The position numbers were made by a program, and so were the translations under genes. From positions 84,711-148,710 of the forward strand of contig DYFK01000009.1 of the NCBI GenBank assembly GCA_020725265.1: a stretch of 64,000 bases of DNA, written 5' to 3'. This stretch comes from Hydrogenophilus sp. Lineage in GTDB: Bacteria > Pseudomonadota > Gammaproteobacteria > Burkholderiales > Thiobacillaceae. Numbering within the stretch: the stretch's first letter is position 1; every line of letters starts with the position of its first letter. Shown here in pieces: positions 38,896-49,226 of the stretch. Under the pieces are notes generated by a model. The model saw only the letters and a list, made by a program, of their open reading frames with translations. It searched no databases and was not told the origin of the DNA.

Positions 38896-39314
38896 GGCGT
38901 GGCCGGCTTGACCAGAAGGCCGACGCGGCCGACGCCGGTGGAGGATTGCAGGGTGTCCATGACCCGCATCACGGACTCGTAACGGACCTGCTTGTCGGCC
39001 GAGATCACCACCGAGCGCCCCGGTGTCGAGCGCATGCGCTCGACCACGGCCTGGGCCAGACGCGTTGCCGGGATGCGTTCGCCCTCCTCGGACAGGGCAC
39101 GGTCGCGCAGCATCAGGCCGCCGTCATCGAACACCACCACTTCCAGCGGGGCTTCCGGCGCGCTGGCACTCTGGCCGACGCTGGGCAGTTCGACCTGGCC
39201 GGGGCTGATGAACGGCGCGGTGACCATGAAGATCACCAGCAACACCAGCATCACGTCGATGTAGGGCACGACGTTGATCTGGTTGACCGCCTTGCGGGTC
39301 CGGCGCGGAATCAT
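38892..39314 (-). CDS. tolR: Tol-Pal system protein TolR
   Basis: A 140-residue inner-membrane protein of the ExbD/TolR family. A basic N-terminus is followed by one transmembrane helix with the conserved proton-channel aspartate (VVPYIDVMLVLLVIFMV, Asp20), then a periplasmic domain. It works with TolQ as the proton-driven motor. Four-base overlaps with tolQ upstream and tolA downstream indicate coupled translation. Confidence 0.96.
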   Translation of the reverse strand: MIPRRTRKAVNQINVVPYIDVMLVLLVIFMVTAPFISPGQVELPSVGQSASAPEAPLEVVVFDDGGLMLRDRALSEEGERIPATRLAQAVVERMRSTPGRSVVISADKQVRYESVMRVMDTLQSSTGVGRVGLLVKPATP

Positions 39315-39991
39315 GCGCGTCCCATCTCCCGTTGCATTTCGTTGGAGAACTCTTCCATGAACACGTCATGACGGTTGGCGAGCCGGTCGATGTCATGGGT
39401 GAAGCGGTTGTAGGCAACCACCGCTGGAATCGCCGCGAACAGGCCGATGGCGGTGGCGATCAGCGCCTCGGCGATGCCGGGGGCGACCTGGGCGAGCGTT
39501 GCCTGGGCGACGTTGGCGAGGCCGCGGAAGGCGTTCATGATGCCCCAGACCGTGCCGAACAGACCGATGTAGGGAGACACCGAGCCGACCGTGGCCAGGA
39601 ACGGCAGGTGCGATTCGATCTGGTCCATTTCCCGCTGGTAGGCGGCGCGCATGGCACGGCGCGCGCTTTCCAGCACGCTTTGTGGTTCCATGTTCAGTTT
39701 GCGTTTCATGCGGAACTCACGCAGACCGGCGCGGAACACTTCCTCCAGGCTGCCGCGGCGGCCTTCGTCGTCGGCGCGCTTGATGATCTCTTCGCTGCCG
39801 CCGCCCCAGAATTCCCGCTCGAAGGCTTCCGACTGGCGCTGCTCGCGGCGCAGCGTGAACCACTTTTCGAAGATCAGCCACCACGACGCCACCGAGGCGA
39901 ACAGCAGCAACAGCATGACACCCTTGACCACCCAGCTGGCTTGGGCGACAAGGGCAATGAAGGACATGTCCTGGGTCAGTGCGATTTCCAT
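39311..39991 (-). CDS. tolQ: Tol-Pal system protein TolQ
   Basis: A 226-residue inner-membrane protein of the MotA/TolQ/ExbB family with three membrane segments: about 15-38 (ASWVVKGVMLLLLFASVASWW), 133-155 (LATVGSVSPYIGLFGTVWGIM) and 168-190 (IAEALIATAIGLFAAIPAVVAY). The conserved threonine and proline-glycine residues of the channel helices are present. It forms the stator with TolR. Its ATG shares one base with the ybgC stop. Confidence 0.97.
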   Translation of the reverse strand: MEIALTQDMSFIALVAQASWVVKGVMLLLLFASVASWWLIFEKWFTLRREQRQSEAFEREFWGGGSEEIIKRADDEGRRGSLEEVFRAGLREFRMKRKLNMEPQSVLESARRAMRAAYQREMDQIESHLPFLATVGSVSPYIGLFGTVWGIMNAFRGLANVAQATLAQVAPGIAEALIATAIGLFAAIPAVVAYNRFTHDIDRLANRHDVFMEEFSNEMQREMGRA

Positions 39992-40422
39992 CAGAGGGCT
40001 TTCGAGAATGCTTGAGTCACCAGGGCGGGAATTCTAGCCGGCCGGAAACCGTCACGCTCGACGCAGGCGATCCGTACCCGGGCGGTCAGCAGGATCTGGT
40101 CGGCGCGGCGCGCGGCCTGGACCATGACCAGGCTGGCCTTGTTCAGTTCGGCGAGCACGCAGTCGATGGTCAGACGGTCGTTGAAGCGGGCTGGCCGGAG
40201 GTAATCGGCTTCCACCCGGCGGACCACGAACAGCACGCCTTCCCGCTCGGCCAGTTGATCCTGTTCCAGGCCCAGGCGCGACAGCCACTCGGTGCGAGCA
40301 CGTTCCAGGAATTTCAGGTAGTTGGCGTAATAGACCACGCCACCGGCGTCGGTATCCTCCCAGTAAACGCGGACCGGCCAGGAAAACGGGGCGGGGTGGG
40401 GGTGCGGATCGGCAGGGTTCAT
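39991..40422 (-). CDS. ybgC: Tol-Pal-associated acyl-CoA thioesterase YbgC
   Basis: A 143-residue hot-dog-fold thioesterase starting at ATG 40422 (MNPADPHPHP); the longer frame adds nine residues. The active-site motif is VYWEDTDAGGVVYYANYLKFLERAR with the catalytic aspartate. It hydrolyses short or phospholipid-related acyl thioesters. It heads the tol-pal cluster, as in E. coli and most proteobacteria. Confidence 0.94.
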   Translation of the reverse strand: MNPADPHPHPAPFSWPVRVYWEDTDAGGVVYYANYLKFLERARTEWLSRLGLEQDQLAEREGVLFVVRRVEADYLRPARFNDRLTIDCVLAELNKASLVMVQAARRADQILLTARVRIACVERDGFRPARIPALVTQAFSKAL

Positions 40423-40481
40423 GCGCGGATTCTTGCGATGGCGGGGCACGAGTCCAGCAACCGGGTTGGTCTACCCGGTTG

Positions 40482-41525
<1,044 letters not shown>

Positions 41526-41556
41526 GGTGTCGGAGTTCGCGAGAGGTTGGCGCGTG

Positions 41557-42135
41557 TCACTTGCGGGCCAGCAGTTTCAACGCCTGGCGGATGGATTCCT
41601 CCAGGCTCAATCCTTCCGGCAATTGCTTCAGCGCCGGCAGGGCTTCCTTCTCGGCATAACCCAGTGCCAGCAATGCGTGCAGCGCGTCGGTGGCGATGCC
41701 GGCGGCGGCGGGGGCACCGGTGCTCGGCGGTGCGTCGGCCAGTTTGCCCTTAAGCTCCAGCAGCAGCCGTTCCGCGGTCTTCTTGCCGATGCCGGGAATC
41801 TTGACCAGACGTCCGCTTTCCTGGGTTGCAACCGCCTGCGCGAGTTCGTCGACGGACAGACCGGACAGCACCGACAGCGCCAGCTTGGGGCCGACGCCGG
41901 AGATGCGGATCAACTCGCGGAAGGCCGCGCGTTCCTTCTGGCTGAGAAAGCCGAACAACTGCTGGGCATCCTCGCGCACGACGAAATGCGTGACCAGCGT
42001 GACCCGTTCGCCGAGCGCCGGCAGGTTGTAGAAGCTGCTCATCGGCACGTCCAGCTCGTAGCCGACGCCACCGACGTCGAGCAGCACCTGAGGGGGCTGT
42101 TTCTCGGCCAGGATGCCGGTCAGTCGGCCAATCAT
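41557..42135 (-). CDS. ruvA: Holliday junction-binding protein RuvA
   Basis: A 192-residue protein. The N-terminal OB-fold ([28 protein letters not shown], in parts) is followed by tandem helix-hairpin-helix motifs ([18 protein letters not shown] and [19 protein letters not shown]) and a C-terminal RuvB-contacting domain. The start overlaps the stop of the prenyltransferase gene by four bases, which places a membrane enzyme inside the ruv cluster. Confidence 0.97.
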   Translation of the reverse strand: MIGRLTGILAEKQPPQVLLDVGGVGYELDVPMSSFYNLPALGERVTLVTHFVVREDAQQLFGFLSQKERAAFRELIRISGVGPKLALSVLSGLSVDELAQAVATQESGRLVKIPGIGKKTAERLLLELKGKLADAPPSTGAPAAAGIATDALHALLALGYAEKEALPALKQLPEGLSLEESIRQALKLLARK

Positions 42136-43088
42136 GAGCGCGCCGTCCAGGCCAGGATGCCGGCCAGCAGTACCGGCTGCAGGTGGGCGGCGACGATGGT
42201 CAGCCGGATCGCCGGCGCCAGCCGGGCCGGCTGGCTGGTGAAAGCGTTCAGTTCGCGGCCGGCCTTGAACGCCGGCAGGGTCGCCAGCAGCGAAACCAGC
42301 GCCAGCGCTGGCAACGTGGCGGCCGCCACCAGACCGAGCAGGCTGCCGGCCGCCAGCGCCAGGATCAGCCAGTAGCCGCGCGCGGCCGCCGTCGGCGCCA
42401 GGCGGGCAACCCAGTGGCGCTTGCCGGCGAGCAGGTCGGCGGCGCGGTCGGGAAACTGGTTGATGTACAGGATGTTGGTGACCAGCAGGGCGTAAGGCAG
42501 GCCGATCAGCCAGGGCGTCGCGGTCAGGGCGCCGCGCTGGACGAAGTCGGCGCCGGCGACGATCAGCAGGAAGCCGGCGGCGACGCAGATCTCGCCCAGG
42601 CCGCGGCTGTTCAGCTTGAGCGGAGGCGCCGAATACGCCCAGCCGATCAGCAGGCCGGCCAGACCGATCCAGAACAGTCCGAAGCCGGTGTGGTCGATCA
42701 ACCAGAGTCCGCCGGCGATCACCAGCGCGAACAGGACCAGGCCCCAGGCCAGCATCTGGCGCGGCGTCAGCACGCCGTTCTGGATGAAACGGGAACCACC
42801 GGTGAACGGAAACAGGCGTTCGGTGTTGGCGGCGTCGGTACCGTTCAGGTGGTCGTAATAGTCATTGAGCACGTTGACGCCGGCGTGCGCGGCCAGCGCC
42901 AGCAGCAGGGTCAGCGCGGCCAGCGGCCAGGAAAATCCGGCGTCCAGGGCACCGGCGAAACCGAGCAGGCAGCCGGCCAGGGTAATGGTCAGGAATGCCG
43001 GCCGGGTCGCCAGCAGGTAACGCGGCAACGGATGGGGCAGCGACTCGACGCTGGGTTCGGCCGGCAGGCTGGCGGGGCGACTGTTCAT
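42132..43088 (-). CDS. UbiA-family prenyltransferase (MenA-like)
   Basis: A 318-residue membrane protein with about eight or nine helices. The two aspartate-rich motifs of UbiA enzymes are [14 protein letters not shown] (about 92-105) and [17 protein letters not shown] (about 206-222). [15 protein letters not shown] resembles MenA-type 1,4-dihydroxy-2-naphthoate prenyltransferases. It would attach a prenyl chain to an aromatic acceptor, perhaps in quinone synthesis, but no men or ubi genes lie near. It is embedded between ruvC and ruvA, 10 bases after ruvC and overlapping ruvA by four bases. Confidence 0.85.
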   Translation of the reverse strand: MNSRPASLPAEPSVESLPHPLPRYLLATRPAFLTITLAGCLLGFAGALDAGFSWPLAALTLLLALAAHAGVNVLNDYYDHLNGTDAANTERLFPFTGGSRFIQNGVLTPRQMLAWGLVLFALVIAGGLWLIDHTGFGLFWIGLAGLLIGWAYSAPPLKLNSRGLGEICVAAGFLLIVAGADFVQRGALTATPWLIGLPYALLVTNILYINQFPDRAADLLAGKRHWVARLAPTAAARGYWLILALAAGSLLGLVAAATLPALALVSLLATLPAFKAGRELNAFTSQPARLAPAIRLTIVAAHLQPVLLAGILAWTARS

Positions 43089-43098
43089 GGCGCGTGCC

Positions 43099-43617
43099 TC
43101 ACAACATGCGCCCGGCCCGGCGCCGGCGGGCGTCGGTCACCAGTCCGGCCAGACCCATGCCGCCATGCGCGTGACAGATCGCGCAGGCCAACGCGTCGGC
43201 GGAGTCCGGGCGTGGCTCGGCGGGCAGAGCGAGCAGACGTTTCACCATGTGTTGCACCTGTTCCTTGTCGGCATGGCCATTGCCCACCACCGCCTGCTTG
43301 ACCTGCAGCGCGGTGTACTCGAATACCGGCTGGCCGGCGGCGGTCAGCGCCGCCAGCGCCGCGCCGCGCGCCTGACCGAGCAGCAGGGTCGATTGCGGGT
43401 TGACGTTGACGAAGACTTTCTCGATGGCGGCGGCGTCCGGTTGGTATTGGCGCAGCACCTCGGTGACGCCGTCGAAGATCCGCTTGATGCGCGGCGGCAG
43501 TTCGCCGGTTTCCGTGCGTACCACGCCGCTGGCGACATAGGCCAGCGTCTGGCCGGATTTTTCGATGACGCCGTAGCCGGTGACGCGCAGGCCCGGATCG
43601 AGGCCGAGGATTCTCAC
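43099..43617 (-). CDS. ruvC: Holliday junction resolvase RuvC
   Basis: A 172-residue endonuclease with the catalytic first acidic residue in [16 protein letters not shown] (Asp7), the second in [12 protein letters not shown] (Glu near 67), and the C-terminal [14 protein letters not shown] with the last acidic residues. It cuts Holliday junctions. The start overlaps the yebC stop by four bases. Confidence 0.97.
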   Translation of the reverse strand: MRILGLDPGLRVTGYGVIEKSGQTLAYVASGVVRTETGELPPRIKRIFDGVTEVLRQYQPDAAAIEKVFVNVNPQSTLLLGQARGAALAALTAAGQPVFEYTALQVKQAVVGNGHADKEQVQHMVKRLLALPAEPRPDSADALACAICHAHGGMGLAGLVTDARRRRAGRML

Positions 43618-44342
43618 TCGGGCAGGATCGCCGAGGTATAGACATCCTGCACGTCATCCAGATCGTCCAGCATGTCCAGCATCTTCTGGAATTTCACCGC
43701 GTCGTCGCCGCCCACTTCGGTCTCGTTCAACGCCTTCATGGTGATTTCCGCCACCACCGGCTTGAGGCCGGCCGCTTCCAGAGCCTCCTTCACCGTGGTC
43801 AGGTCGCCGGTGGGCGCGGTCAGGATTTCGATGGAGCCATCGTCGTTGTTCAAGACGTCCTCGGCGCCAGCCTCCAGCGCCACTTCCATGACCCGGTCCT
43901 CGTCGGCGCCCGGCGCCAGGATGATCTGGCCGCAGTGCTTGAACTGGAACACCACGGAGCCATCCGTGCCCAGATTGCCGCCACACTTGGAGAAGGCATG
44001 ACGGACATCGGCGACGGTGCGCACCCGGTTGTCGGTCAGACAATCGACGATCACCGCCGCGCCACCGGGGCCGTAGCCCTCGTAGCGGATTTCCTCGTAG
44101 CTCACGCCCTCCAGTTCGCCGGTGCCCTTCTTGATCGCCCGGTCGATATTGTCGTTGGGCATGTTCTCGCCCTTGGCCTTGTCGATGGCCAGGCGCAGGC
44201 GTGGATTGAAGCCCGGATCGCCGCCGCCCATCTTGGCCGCCACCGTGATTTCCTTGGCGTACCTGGAGAAGATCTTGCCCCGTTTTTCATCCTGACGCCC
44301 CTTGCGGTGCTGGATGTTCGCCCATTTGGAATGACCCGCCAT
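43614..44342 (-). CDS. yebC: YebC/PmpR-family (TACO1-like) regulatory or translation factor
   Basis: A 242-residue protein starting at [18 protein letters not shown] (ATG 44342), the invariant start of the family; the much longer frame to 44975 is antisense to the cytochrome gene region and not real. The three-domain protein is about the standard length. Family members act as transcription regulators or help ribosomes translate proline-rich stretches. It precedes ruvC, the standard neighbour in proteobacteria. Confidence 0.96.
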   Translation of the reverse strand: MAGHSKWANIQHRKGRQDEKRGKIFSRYAKEITVAAKMGGGDPGFNPRLRLAIDKAKGENMPNDNIDRAIKKGTGELEGVSYEEIRYEGYGPGGAAVIVDCLTDNRVRTVADVRHAFSKCGGNLGTDGSVVFQFKHCGQIILAPGADEDRVMEVALEAGAEDVLNNDDGSIEILTAPTGDLTTVKEALEAAGLKPVVAEITMKALNETEVGGDDAVKFQKMLDMLDDLDDVQDVYTSAILPE

Positions 44343-44374
44343 GATGACTTTCCACGATAAAAATCCGGCGGATT

Positions 44375-44938
44375 TTACACCGTGTCGCCGGACTTCCGGC
44401 CCCGCCGAAGCGCTGGCCACATCCGCGCGAACACTCCGTCGCGATCGATCAGTGCATGTTTCAGCGCCGCGCCGACATGCGCCACGAGCACCGCCAGCAA
44501 CAGCGCGTTGAGGCCGAAATGCAGCTCGACCAGCCGCTCCGCCAGCAGCGTGTCCTTCGCCACCAGATCGGGCAGTTGCCACAATCCCAGATAGACGGTG
44601 GGAAAGCCCTTGGCCGAACTCATCAGCCAGCCCGACAGCGGCACCGCCAGCATCAACGGATACAACAGCGCGTGCGAGACCGCCGCCGCGCGTCGCTGCC
44701 AGGCCGGCAGGCTGGCCGGCAGCGGTGGCGGCCGGTGGGTCAGCCGCCAGGCCACGCGCAGGCAGGCCAGTCCGAGTATCGTGATGCCCAGCCATTTGTG
44801 CCAGGCATACAGCTTCAGCTTGTGCGGCGACAGCGGCAGCTCGGTCATATACAGCCCGAGCGGCAACGCCGTCAGGATCAACGCCGCCATCAACCAGTGC
44901 AAGCCGATGGCGGTGCGGGTGTAGGTGGACGCGGACAT
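44375..44938 (-). CDS. Cytochrome b561
   Basis: A 187-residue four-helix membrane protein beginning [20 protein letters not shown] (ATG 44938). The haem-ligating histidines are likely in [24 protein letters not shown] and [10 protein letters not shown], the pattern of proteobacterial cytochrome b561. It passes electrons between quinol and an acceptor in the inner membrane. It is the gene upstream of yebC on the same strand, with a 32-base gap, and it diverges from the HerA-like gene. Confidence 0.92.
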   Translation of the reverse strand: MSASTYTRTAIGLHWLMAALILTALPLGLYMTELPLSPHKLKLYAWHKWLGITILGLACLRVAWRLTHRPPPLPASLPAWQRRAAAVSHALLYPLMLAVPLSGWLMSSAKGFPTVYLGLWQLPDLVAKDTLLAERLVELHFGLNALLLAVLVAHVGAALKHALIDRDGVFARMWPALRRGRKSGDTV

Positions 44939-45103
44939 GGCGGGGAGGAGGCGTGGCGATGCGGCATTGTGCCATCGGCGCGGTGGTGTCGCGGACGGGG
45001 ACGGCATGATCGGCGGTGGGCGGGTGTCCCGCTCCGGCGCCGGGTTCTCCGGGGCTTCCGGGCGATCGTCTAGAATGCCGCGTCCCCGTCCATGGAGAAG
45101 GTC

Positions 45104-46612
45104 ATGAGCGAGCCCCTGTTGATCGCCAAGAACGCCCACGCCGAGCTGCATCTGTTGCCCAGGATGGCCAACCGCCACGGGCTCATCACCGGCGCCACCG
45201 GCACCGGCAAGACGGTGACCCTGCAAACCCTGGCCGAACGTTTTTCCGCGATCGGCGTGCCTTGCTTCATGTCCGACGTGAAGGGCGACCTGTCCGGTGT
45301 TTCCCAGGCCGGTGGCGACAACGCCAAGGTCGCGGAGCGGGTCGCGCAACTGGGCCTGGACGAGCATGCGCCGCGCGCCTTCCCGGTGACGTTCTGGGAC
45401 GTGTTCGGCGAGATGGGGCATCCGGCGCGGGCGACCATTTCCGACATGGGGCCGCTGCTGCTGGCGCGCATGCTGGAACTCAACGAGACGCAGACCGGCG
45501 TGCTCAATCTGGTGTTCAAGGTGGCCGACGACAACGGTCTGCTGCTGCTCGATCTCAAGGATCTGCGCGCCATGCTGCAATACGTCGGCGAGAACGCGAA
45601 GACCCTGACCACCGAATACGGCAATGTTTCCGCCGCCAGCATCGGCGCCATCCAGCGCGGCCTGCTGGCGCTGGAAAGCCAAGGCGGCGACCAGCTGTTC
45701 GGCGAGCCGATGCTGAACATCGCCGACCTGATGCAGACCGTCGGCGGCAAGGGGGTGATCAACATCCTGTCGGCCGACAAGCTGATGCGGGCGCCCAAGG
45801 TCTACGCCACGCTGTTGCTGTGGTTGCTCGCCGAGCTGTTCGAGAACCTGCCGGAGGCGGGCGATCTGGACAAGCCCAAGCTGGTGTTCTTCTTCGACGA
45901 GGCGCATCTGTTGTTCAACGACGCGCCGGCCGCGCTGGTCGACAAGATCGAGCAGGTGGTGCGTTTGATCCGCTCCAAGGGGGTCGGCGTCTATTTCGTC
46001 ACCCAGAATCCCGCCGACGTGCCGGACAAGGTGCTCGGCCAGCTCGGCAATCGCGTCCAGCACGCGCTGCGCGCGTTCTCGCCACGCGACCAGCGCGCGG
46101 TGCGGGCGGCGGCCGACACCATGCGCGACAACCCGGATCTGGACGAGGCGGCGGTGATCACCGAGCTGGGCGTCGGCGAGGCGCTGGTTTCCCTGCTGGA
46201 CGAAAAGGGGCGCCCGCATGTGGTCGAGCGTGCTTACATCGTGCCGCCCGAGGGCCGGCTCGGGCCGATCGACGAAGCCAGTCGCCGGCGGTTGATCGCT
46301 TCCTCGCTGGTGGCCGGCGTTTACGACCAGGCCGTTGACCGCGAATCCGCCTACGAGGTGCTCAGGGCGCGCGCCGAGCAGGCCGCCGGCGAGGCAGCGG
46401 CGGCGCGCGAGGCGGCCGCCCAGGCCAAGGCGGCGCCGGCCTCCGGCGGGCTGCTTGGCGATCTGCTCGGCGGCGCGCCAGGCGCGCGTGGCAGTCGGCG
46501 GGAAGGCGTGGTCGAGGCACTGGCCAAGAGCGCGGCGCGATCGGTTGGCAGCCAGCTCGGTCGCGCCATTCTGCGCGGCGTTCTCGGTTCCCTGCTGGGG
46601 GGCAAGCGATGA
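45104..46612 (+). CDS. HerA-like helicase/ATPase (DUF853 family)
   Basis: A 502-residue ATPase starting at ATG 45104, with GGAGAAGG just upstream; ATG 45092 would add four residues. It has Walker [13 protein letters not shown] (about 30-41), Walker [11 protein letters not shown] (about 263-272), and sensor region [10 protein letters not shown]. The C-terminal ~70 residues are alanine-rich and helical, then glycine-rich. The family (YjgR) is related to HerA/FtsK motors; its role is not established. It overlaps the methyltransferase gene by four bases. Confidence 0.9.
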   Translation: MSEPLLIAKNAHAELHLLPRMANRHGLITGATGTGKTVTLQTLAERFSAIGVPCFMSDVKGDLSGVSQAGGDNAKVAERVAQLGLDEHAPRAFPVTFWDVFGEMGHPARATISDMGPLLLARMLELNETQTGVLNLVFKVADDNGLLLLDLKDLRAMLQYVGENAKTLTTEYGNVSAASIGAIQRGLLALESQGGDQLFGEPMLNIADLMQTVGGKGVINILSADKLMRAPKVYATLLLWLLAELFENLPEAGDLDKPKLVFFFDEAHLLFNDAPAALVDKIEQVVRLIRSKGVGVYFVTQNPADVPDKVLGQLGNRVQHALRAFSPRDQRAVRAAADTMRDNPDLDEAAVITELGVGEALVSLLDEKGRPHVVERAYIVPPEGRLGPIDEASRRRLIASSLVAGVYDQAVDRESAYEVLRARAEQAAGEAAAAREAAAQAKAAPASGGLLGDLLGGAPGARGSRREGVVEALAKSAARSVGSQLGRAILRGVLGSLLGGKR

Positions 46613-47265
46613 GCGGCGCGGAACCGGACGGCAAGATCACGCTCGACGCGGCCCATTTCGACGCCAAGGCGCGTCAGTGGGACGAGAACCCGGTGTTCCA
46701 GGCGCGCGCCGACCGGATCGCCGCCGCCATCGTCGAGTCGGTGCCGCTGCGCGCCGACATGCGCGCGCTCGATTTCGGCTGCGGCACCGGCATGCTCAGC
46801 TTTCCGCTGCGCGAGCGGCTCGGCCGGATCACGTTGAAGGACACTTCGGCCGGCATGCTGGCGGTGGCGGCCGAGAAGATCGCGGCCTTCGGCGCCACCA
46901 ACATGGTGACGCGGCTAATGGATCTGACCGCCGCCGCGCTGCCGGACGAGCGTTACGACCTGATCTATTCGTCGATGACCCTGCACCACGTGCCCGACAC
47001 CGACGCCATCCTGAGTGCCTTCCACGCCTTGCTCGATCCGGGCGGCTGGCTGTGCGTGGCCGATCTGGACCAGGAGGACGGCAGTTTTCACGGTATCGAG
47101 GTGGACGTGCATCACGGCTTCGATCGCGCCGGGCTGGAACGGCGGGTACGCGCGGCCGGATTCTCGGAGGTTCGCTTCCAGACCGTGTTCGAGATCGTCA
47201 AGGACCGGCCGGAAGGTTCGCGCGCCTACCCGGTGTTCCTGATGGTGGCGCGGCGGCCGGATTGA
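46609..47265 (+). CDS. Class I SAM-dependent methyltransferase
   Basis: A 218-residue protein with the SAM-binding motif [15 protein letters not shown] (about 46-60), the acidic motif II region and the post-motif [15 protein letters not shown]. The substrate is unknown. The start overlaps the HerA-like stop by four bases, so the two are co-translated. It ends seven bases before the convergent folB gene. Confidence 0.88.
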   Translation: MSGAEPDGKITLDAAHFDAKARQWDENPVFQARADRIAAAIVESVPLRADMRALDFGCGTGMLSFPLRERLGRITLKDTSAGMLAVAAEKIAAFGATNMVTRLMDLTAAALPDERYDLIYSSMTLHHVPDTDAILSAFHALLDPGGWLCVADLDQEDGSFHGIEVDVHHGFDRAGLERRVRAAGFSEVRFQTVFEIVKDRPEGSRAYPVFLMVARRPD

Positions 47266-47272
47266 GGCCGGC

Positions 47273-47635
47273 TCAAAGCCGCGAGCCGCGTTCGACGATG
47301 ATGCCGAGTTCCTTGACGCCGCGCAGGATCGCCAGCTTGCGCACGGCGACACGCACCCAGGGCGCGCCGAATTCGGTGCGGACGATGTCGGCGATCAGCT
47401 CGCCGAGGGTTTCCACCAGACGGATCTCGCGGGTCGCCACCACTTCCTGGATGCGCGCGGCGACCTTGCCGTAGTCGATGGTGTCGGCGACATCGTCGGT
47501 GTGGCCGGCCTTGTGGTCGTACAGGCCGATCTCCAGATCAAGCATCACCGGCTGTGGTGCTTTGCGCTCCCATTCGTACAGTCCGATAATCATTTCCAGG
47601 CGAAAGTCCCGCAGGAACAAGATGTCCATCGTCAT
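47273..47635 (-). CDS. folB: Dihydroneopterin aldolase
   Basis: A 120-residue enzyme if started at ATG 47635 (MTMDILFLRDF), which has GAGGG upstream; ATG 47629 is also possible. It has the family's LRDFRLEMIIGLYEWERKAPQ start, TIDYGKVA, and the catalytic region LVETLGELIADIV and RGVKELGIIVER. It makes the pterin precursor of folate. It is divergent from plsY with 49 bases between starts, the common arrangement in proteobacteria. Confidence 0.94.
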   Translation of the reverse strand: MTMDILFLRDFRLEMIIGLYEWERKAPQPVMLDLEIGLYDHKAGHTDDVADTIDYGKVAARIQEVVATREIRLVETLGELIADIVRTEFGAPWVRVAVRKLAILRGVKELGIIVERGSRL

Positions 47636-47684
47636 TCGCCGTCCCTCGCGGGCGGCTTGCTGAAAAGGCCGGCATTCTACGCAA

Positions 47685-48299
47685 ATGATTGAAACCACGC
47701 TGATTCTCGTCGCCGCCTATCTGCTCGGCTCGATCTCCTTCGCGATCGTGATCGCGCGTCTGTACGGCCTTCCCGATCCGCGCAGCCATGGTTCCGGCAA
47801 TCCGGGCGCCACCAACATGCTGCGCACCGGACGCAAGTCGGCGGCCGCGCTGACCCTGGTCGGCGACGCGGTCAAGGGCCTGGTCGCGGTGTTGTTGGCG
47901 ACCTGGGCCGCCAAGGCCTACGGATTGCCGGCGCATGTGCCGTATCTGGCCGCGCTGGGTGCCTTCCTCGGCCATCTGTATCCGGTCTTTTTCGGCTTCA
48001 AGGGTGGCAAGGGCGTCGCCACCGCGCTTGGCGTGCTGCTGGCGCTGGACTGGCGTCTGGGCGGACTGGCCGTGCTGACCTGGCTGGTGGTATTCGCGCT
48101 GACCCGGATTTCCTCGCTGTCGGCATTGACCGCCGCCGTGCTGGCGCCGGTCTACGCGTATTACCTGCTCGATCACGGTCCGCAAAGCGGCTTGCTTGCC
48201 GGCATCCTGGCGGTGTTGTCGCTGCTGGTGCTGATCCGCCACCAGAGCAACATCCGCAAGCTGTTGTCCGGCCAGGAAGGTGTGTTCAGGAAACGCTAG
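47685..48299 (+). CDS. plsY: Glycerol-3-phosphate acyltransferase PlsY
   Basis: A 204-residue membrane protein with the three PlsY motifs: GSGNPGATNMLRTG (about 37-50), the KGGKGVAT loop (about 106-113), and a third near ALTRISSLSAL. It transfers acyl from acyl-phosphate to glycerol-3-phosphate to make lysophosphatidic acid. It belongs to the folB-plsY-tsaD neighbourhood, here split from tsaD by a repeat pair and an unknown membrane protein. Confidence 0.95.
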   Translation: MIETTLILVAAYLLGSISFAIVIARLYGLPDPRSHGSGNPGATNMLRTGRKSAAALTLVGDAVKGLVAVLLATWAAKAYGLPAHVPYLAALGAFLGHLYPVFFGFKGGKGVATALGVLLALDWRLGGLAVLTWLVVFALTRISSLSALTAAVLAPVYAYYLLDHGPQSGLLAGILAVLSLLVLIRHQSNIRKLLSGQEGVFRKR

Positions 48300-48308
48300 G
48301 ATGGACGG

Positions 48309-48380
48309 CCCCCACGCTCACTTCGTTCGCTGTCCCCCGAGGGGGCGGGTCAGTCCCTCGGGACGGCCCATCGGGACTGA
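48309..48380. repeat. REP-like intergenic repeat, copy 1 (72 bases)
   Basis: A 72-base unit running from CCCCCACGCTCACTTCG to GGGACTGA. It contains internal inverted repeats (CCCCCGAGGGGG; CAGTCC/GGACTG). It lies just after plsY and is repeated ten bases later with three base differences. Similar CACGCTC...CCCCCGAGGGGG units are common between genes in Betaproteobacteria. Confidence 0.88.
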
Positions 48381-48390
48381 GATGAAACGA

Positions 48391-48462
48391 CCCCCACGCT
48401 CACTTCGTTCGCTGCCCCCCGAGGGGGTGGCTCAGTCCCTCGGGACGGCCCATCGGGACTGA
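48391..48462. repeat. REP-like intergenic repeat, copy 2 (72 bases)
   Basis: The second direct copy of the unit at 48309-48380; three of 72 bases differ. It ends three bases before the start of the next gene, so its inverted repeat overlaps where that gene's ribosome site would be. No typical Shine-Dalgarno sequence is visible for that gene. Confidence 0.88.
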
Positions 48463-48464
48463 CC

Positions 48465-49226
48465 ATGTTCGAAAAAACCATCGACTACGCGCGAGGCAGC
48501 CTGACCGCTGCTTCCGAGGCGGCGATCGAGAAGGCGGGGGACAAACTTGGCGAGGTGGTGCGTATCGGCGTCCGTCAGGCGGGCGAGGAAATGCGCGACG
48601 TGGTCGCCGGCGCCAGTCAGGCGATCGATGAGAAGCTGGACAAGATTTCCCAGGAGCTGCACAGCCAGCGCAGCCTGACCAAGGATGACGTGCGCGAGCT
48701 GGTCGATTACGCCGCCGACCGGATGTCGCTGGTGCTGGACGATCGCATCGCCGCGATGCGCCGGGAGATCGCCGGTCTGGTCGAGGAAAAGACCGAATAC
48801 CTGAAGGCCGAGATCGACGATTTCTTCATCCAGCGCCAGCGCGATCTGGCGCGCGAGCGCCGGCGGCTGATCCTCAATATCGTGCTGGCGACCGCCGCCG
48901 CGCTTGGCGTCGGCGCGGTGTCGCTGTTCTACAAGGGTATCCAGGACTGGGATCTGCTCACGGTATTCCGCGTCGTGCTCGCCTCGCTGGCTGGCGGCTA
49001 CGGGGTGTGGCTGGTGGTGAGTCTGGCGCGCGGCTGGCTGCGCATGACCGAACATCGCAAGGACATGGTGTTCCTGGCCGCGCGCTACTGGGGCTGGCTG
49101 CGGCCGACCAGCATCTTCTCGACCTTGGTGGTGCTGTTCATCCTGGTGGTGCTGGGGCTGGGCCTGGCTTTCCCGGAATACGCGATGCGCCTGATCGGTC
49201 AGCCGATCTTCACGCCGGTGCCGTAA
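48465..49226 (+). CDS. Unknown membrane protein with an N-terminal coiled coil
   Basis: A 253-residue protein I cannot assign. Residues about 1-135 are charged and helical with heptad-like spacing ([39 protein letters not shown]). Three hydrophobic segments follow at about 137-160, 167-190 and 220-243. The topology suggests a cytoplasmic coiled coil anchored in the inner membrane. It sits between plsY and tsaD, which are usually close neighbours, and is preceded directly by the repeat pair. Its 3' end overlaps the convergent tsaD by 17 bases. Confidence 0.75.
   Translation: MFEKTIDYARGSLTAASEAAIEKAGDKLGEVVRIGVRQAGEEMRDVVAGASQAIDEKLDKISQELHSQRSLTKDDVRELVDYAADRMSLVLDDRIAAMRREIAGLVEEKTEYLKAEIDDFFIQRQRDLARERRRLILNIVLATAAALGVGAVSLFYKGIQDWDLLTVFRVVLASLAGGYGVWLVVSLARGWLRMTEHRKDMVFLAARYWGWLRPTSIFSTLVVLFILVVLGLGLAFPEYAMRLIGQPIFTPVP

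Noticed and set aside
44939..46219. Long minus-strand extension joined to cytochrome b561
   Set aside because: It runs antisense to the HerA-like gene; the cytochrome begins naturally at [15 protein letters not shown] (44938).
48300..48464. CRISPR array
   Set aside because: There are only two 72-base copies with a 10-base spacer and internal inverted repeats; no cas gene is near. A REP-type repeat explains it better.
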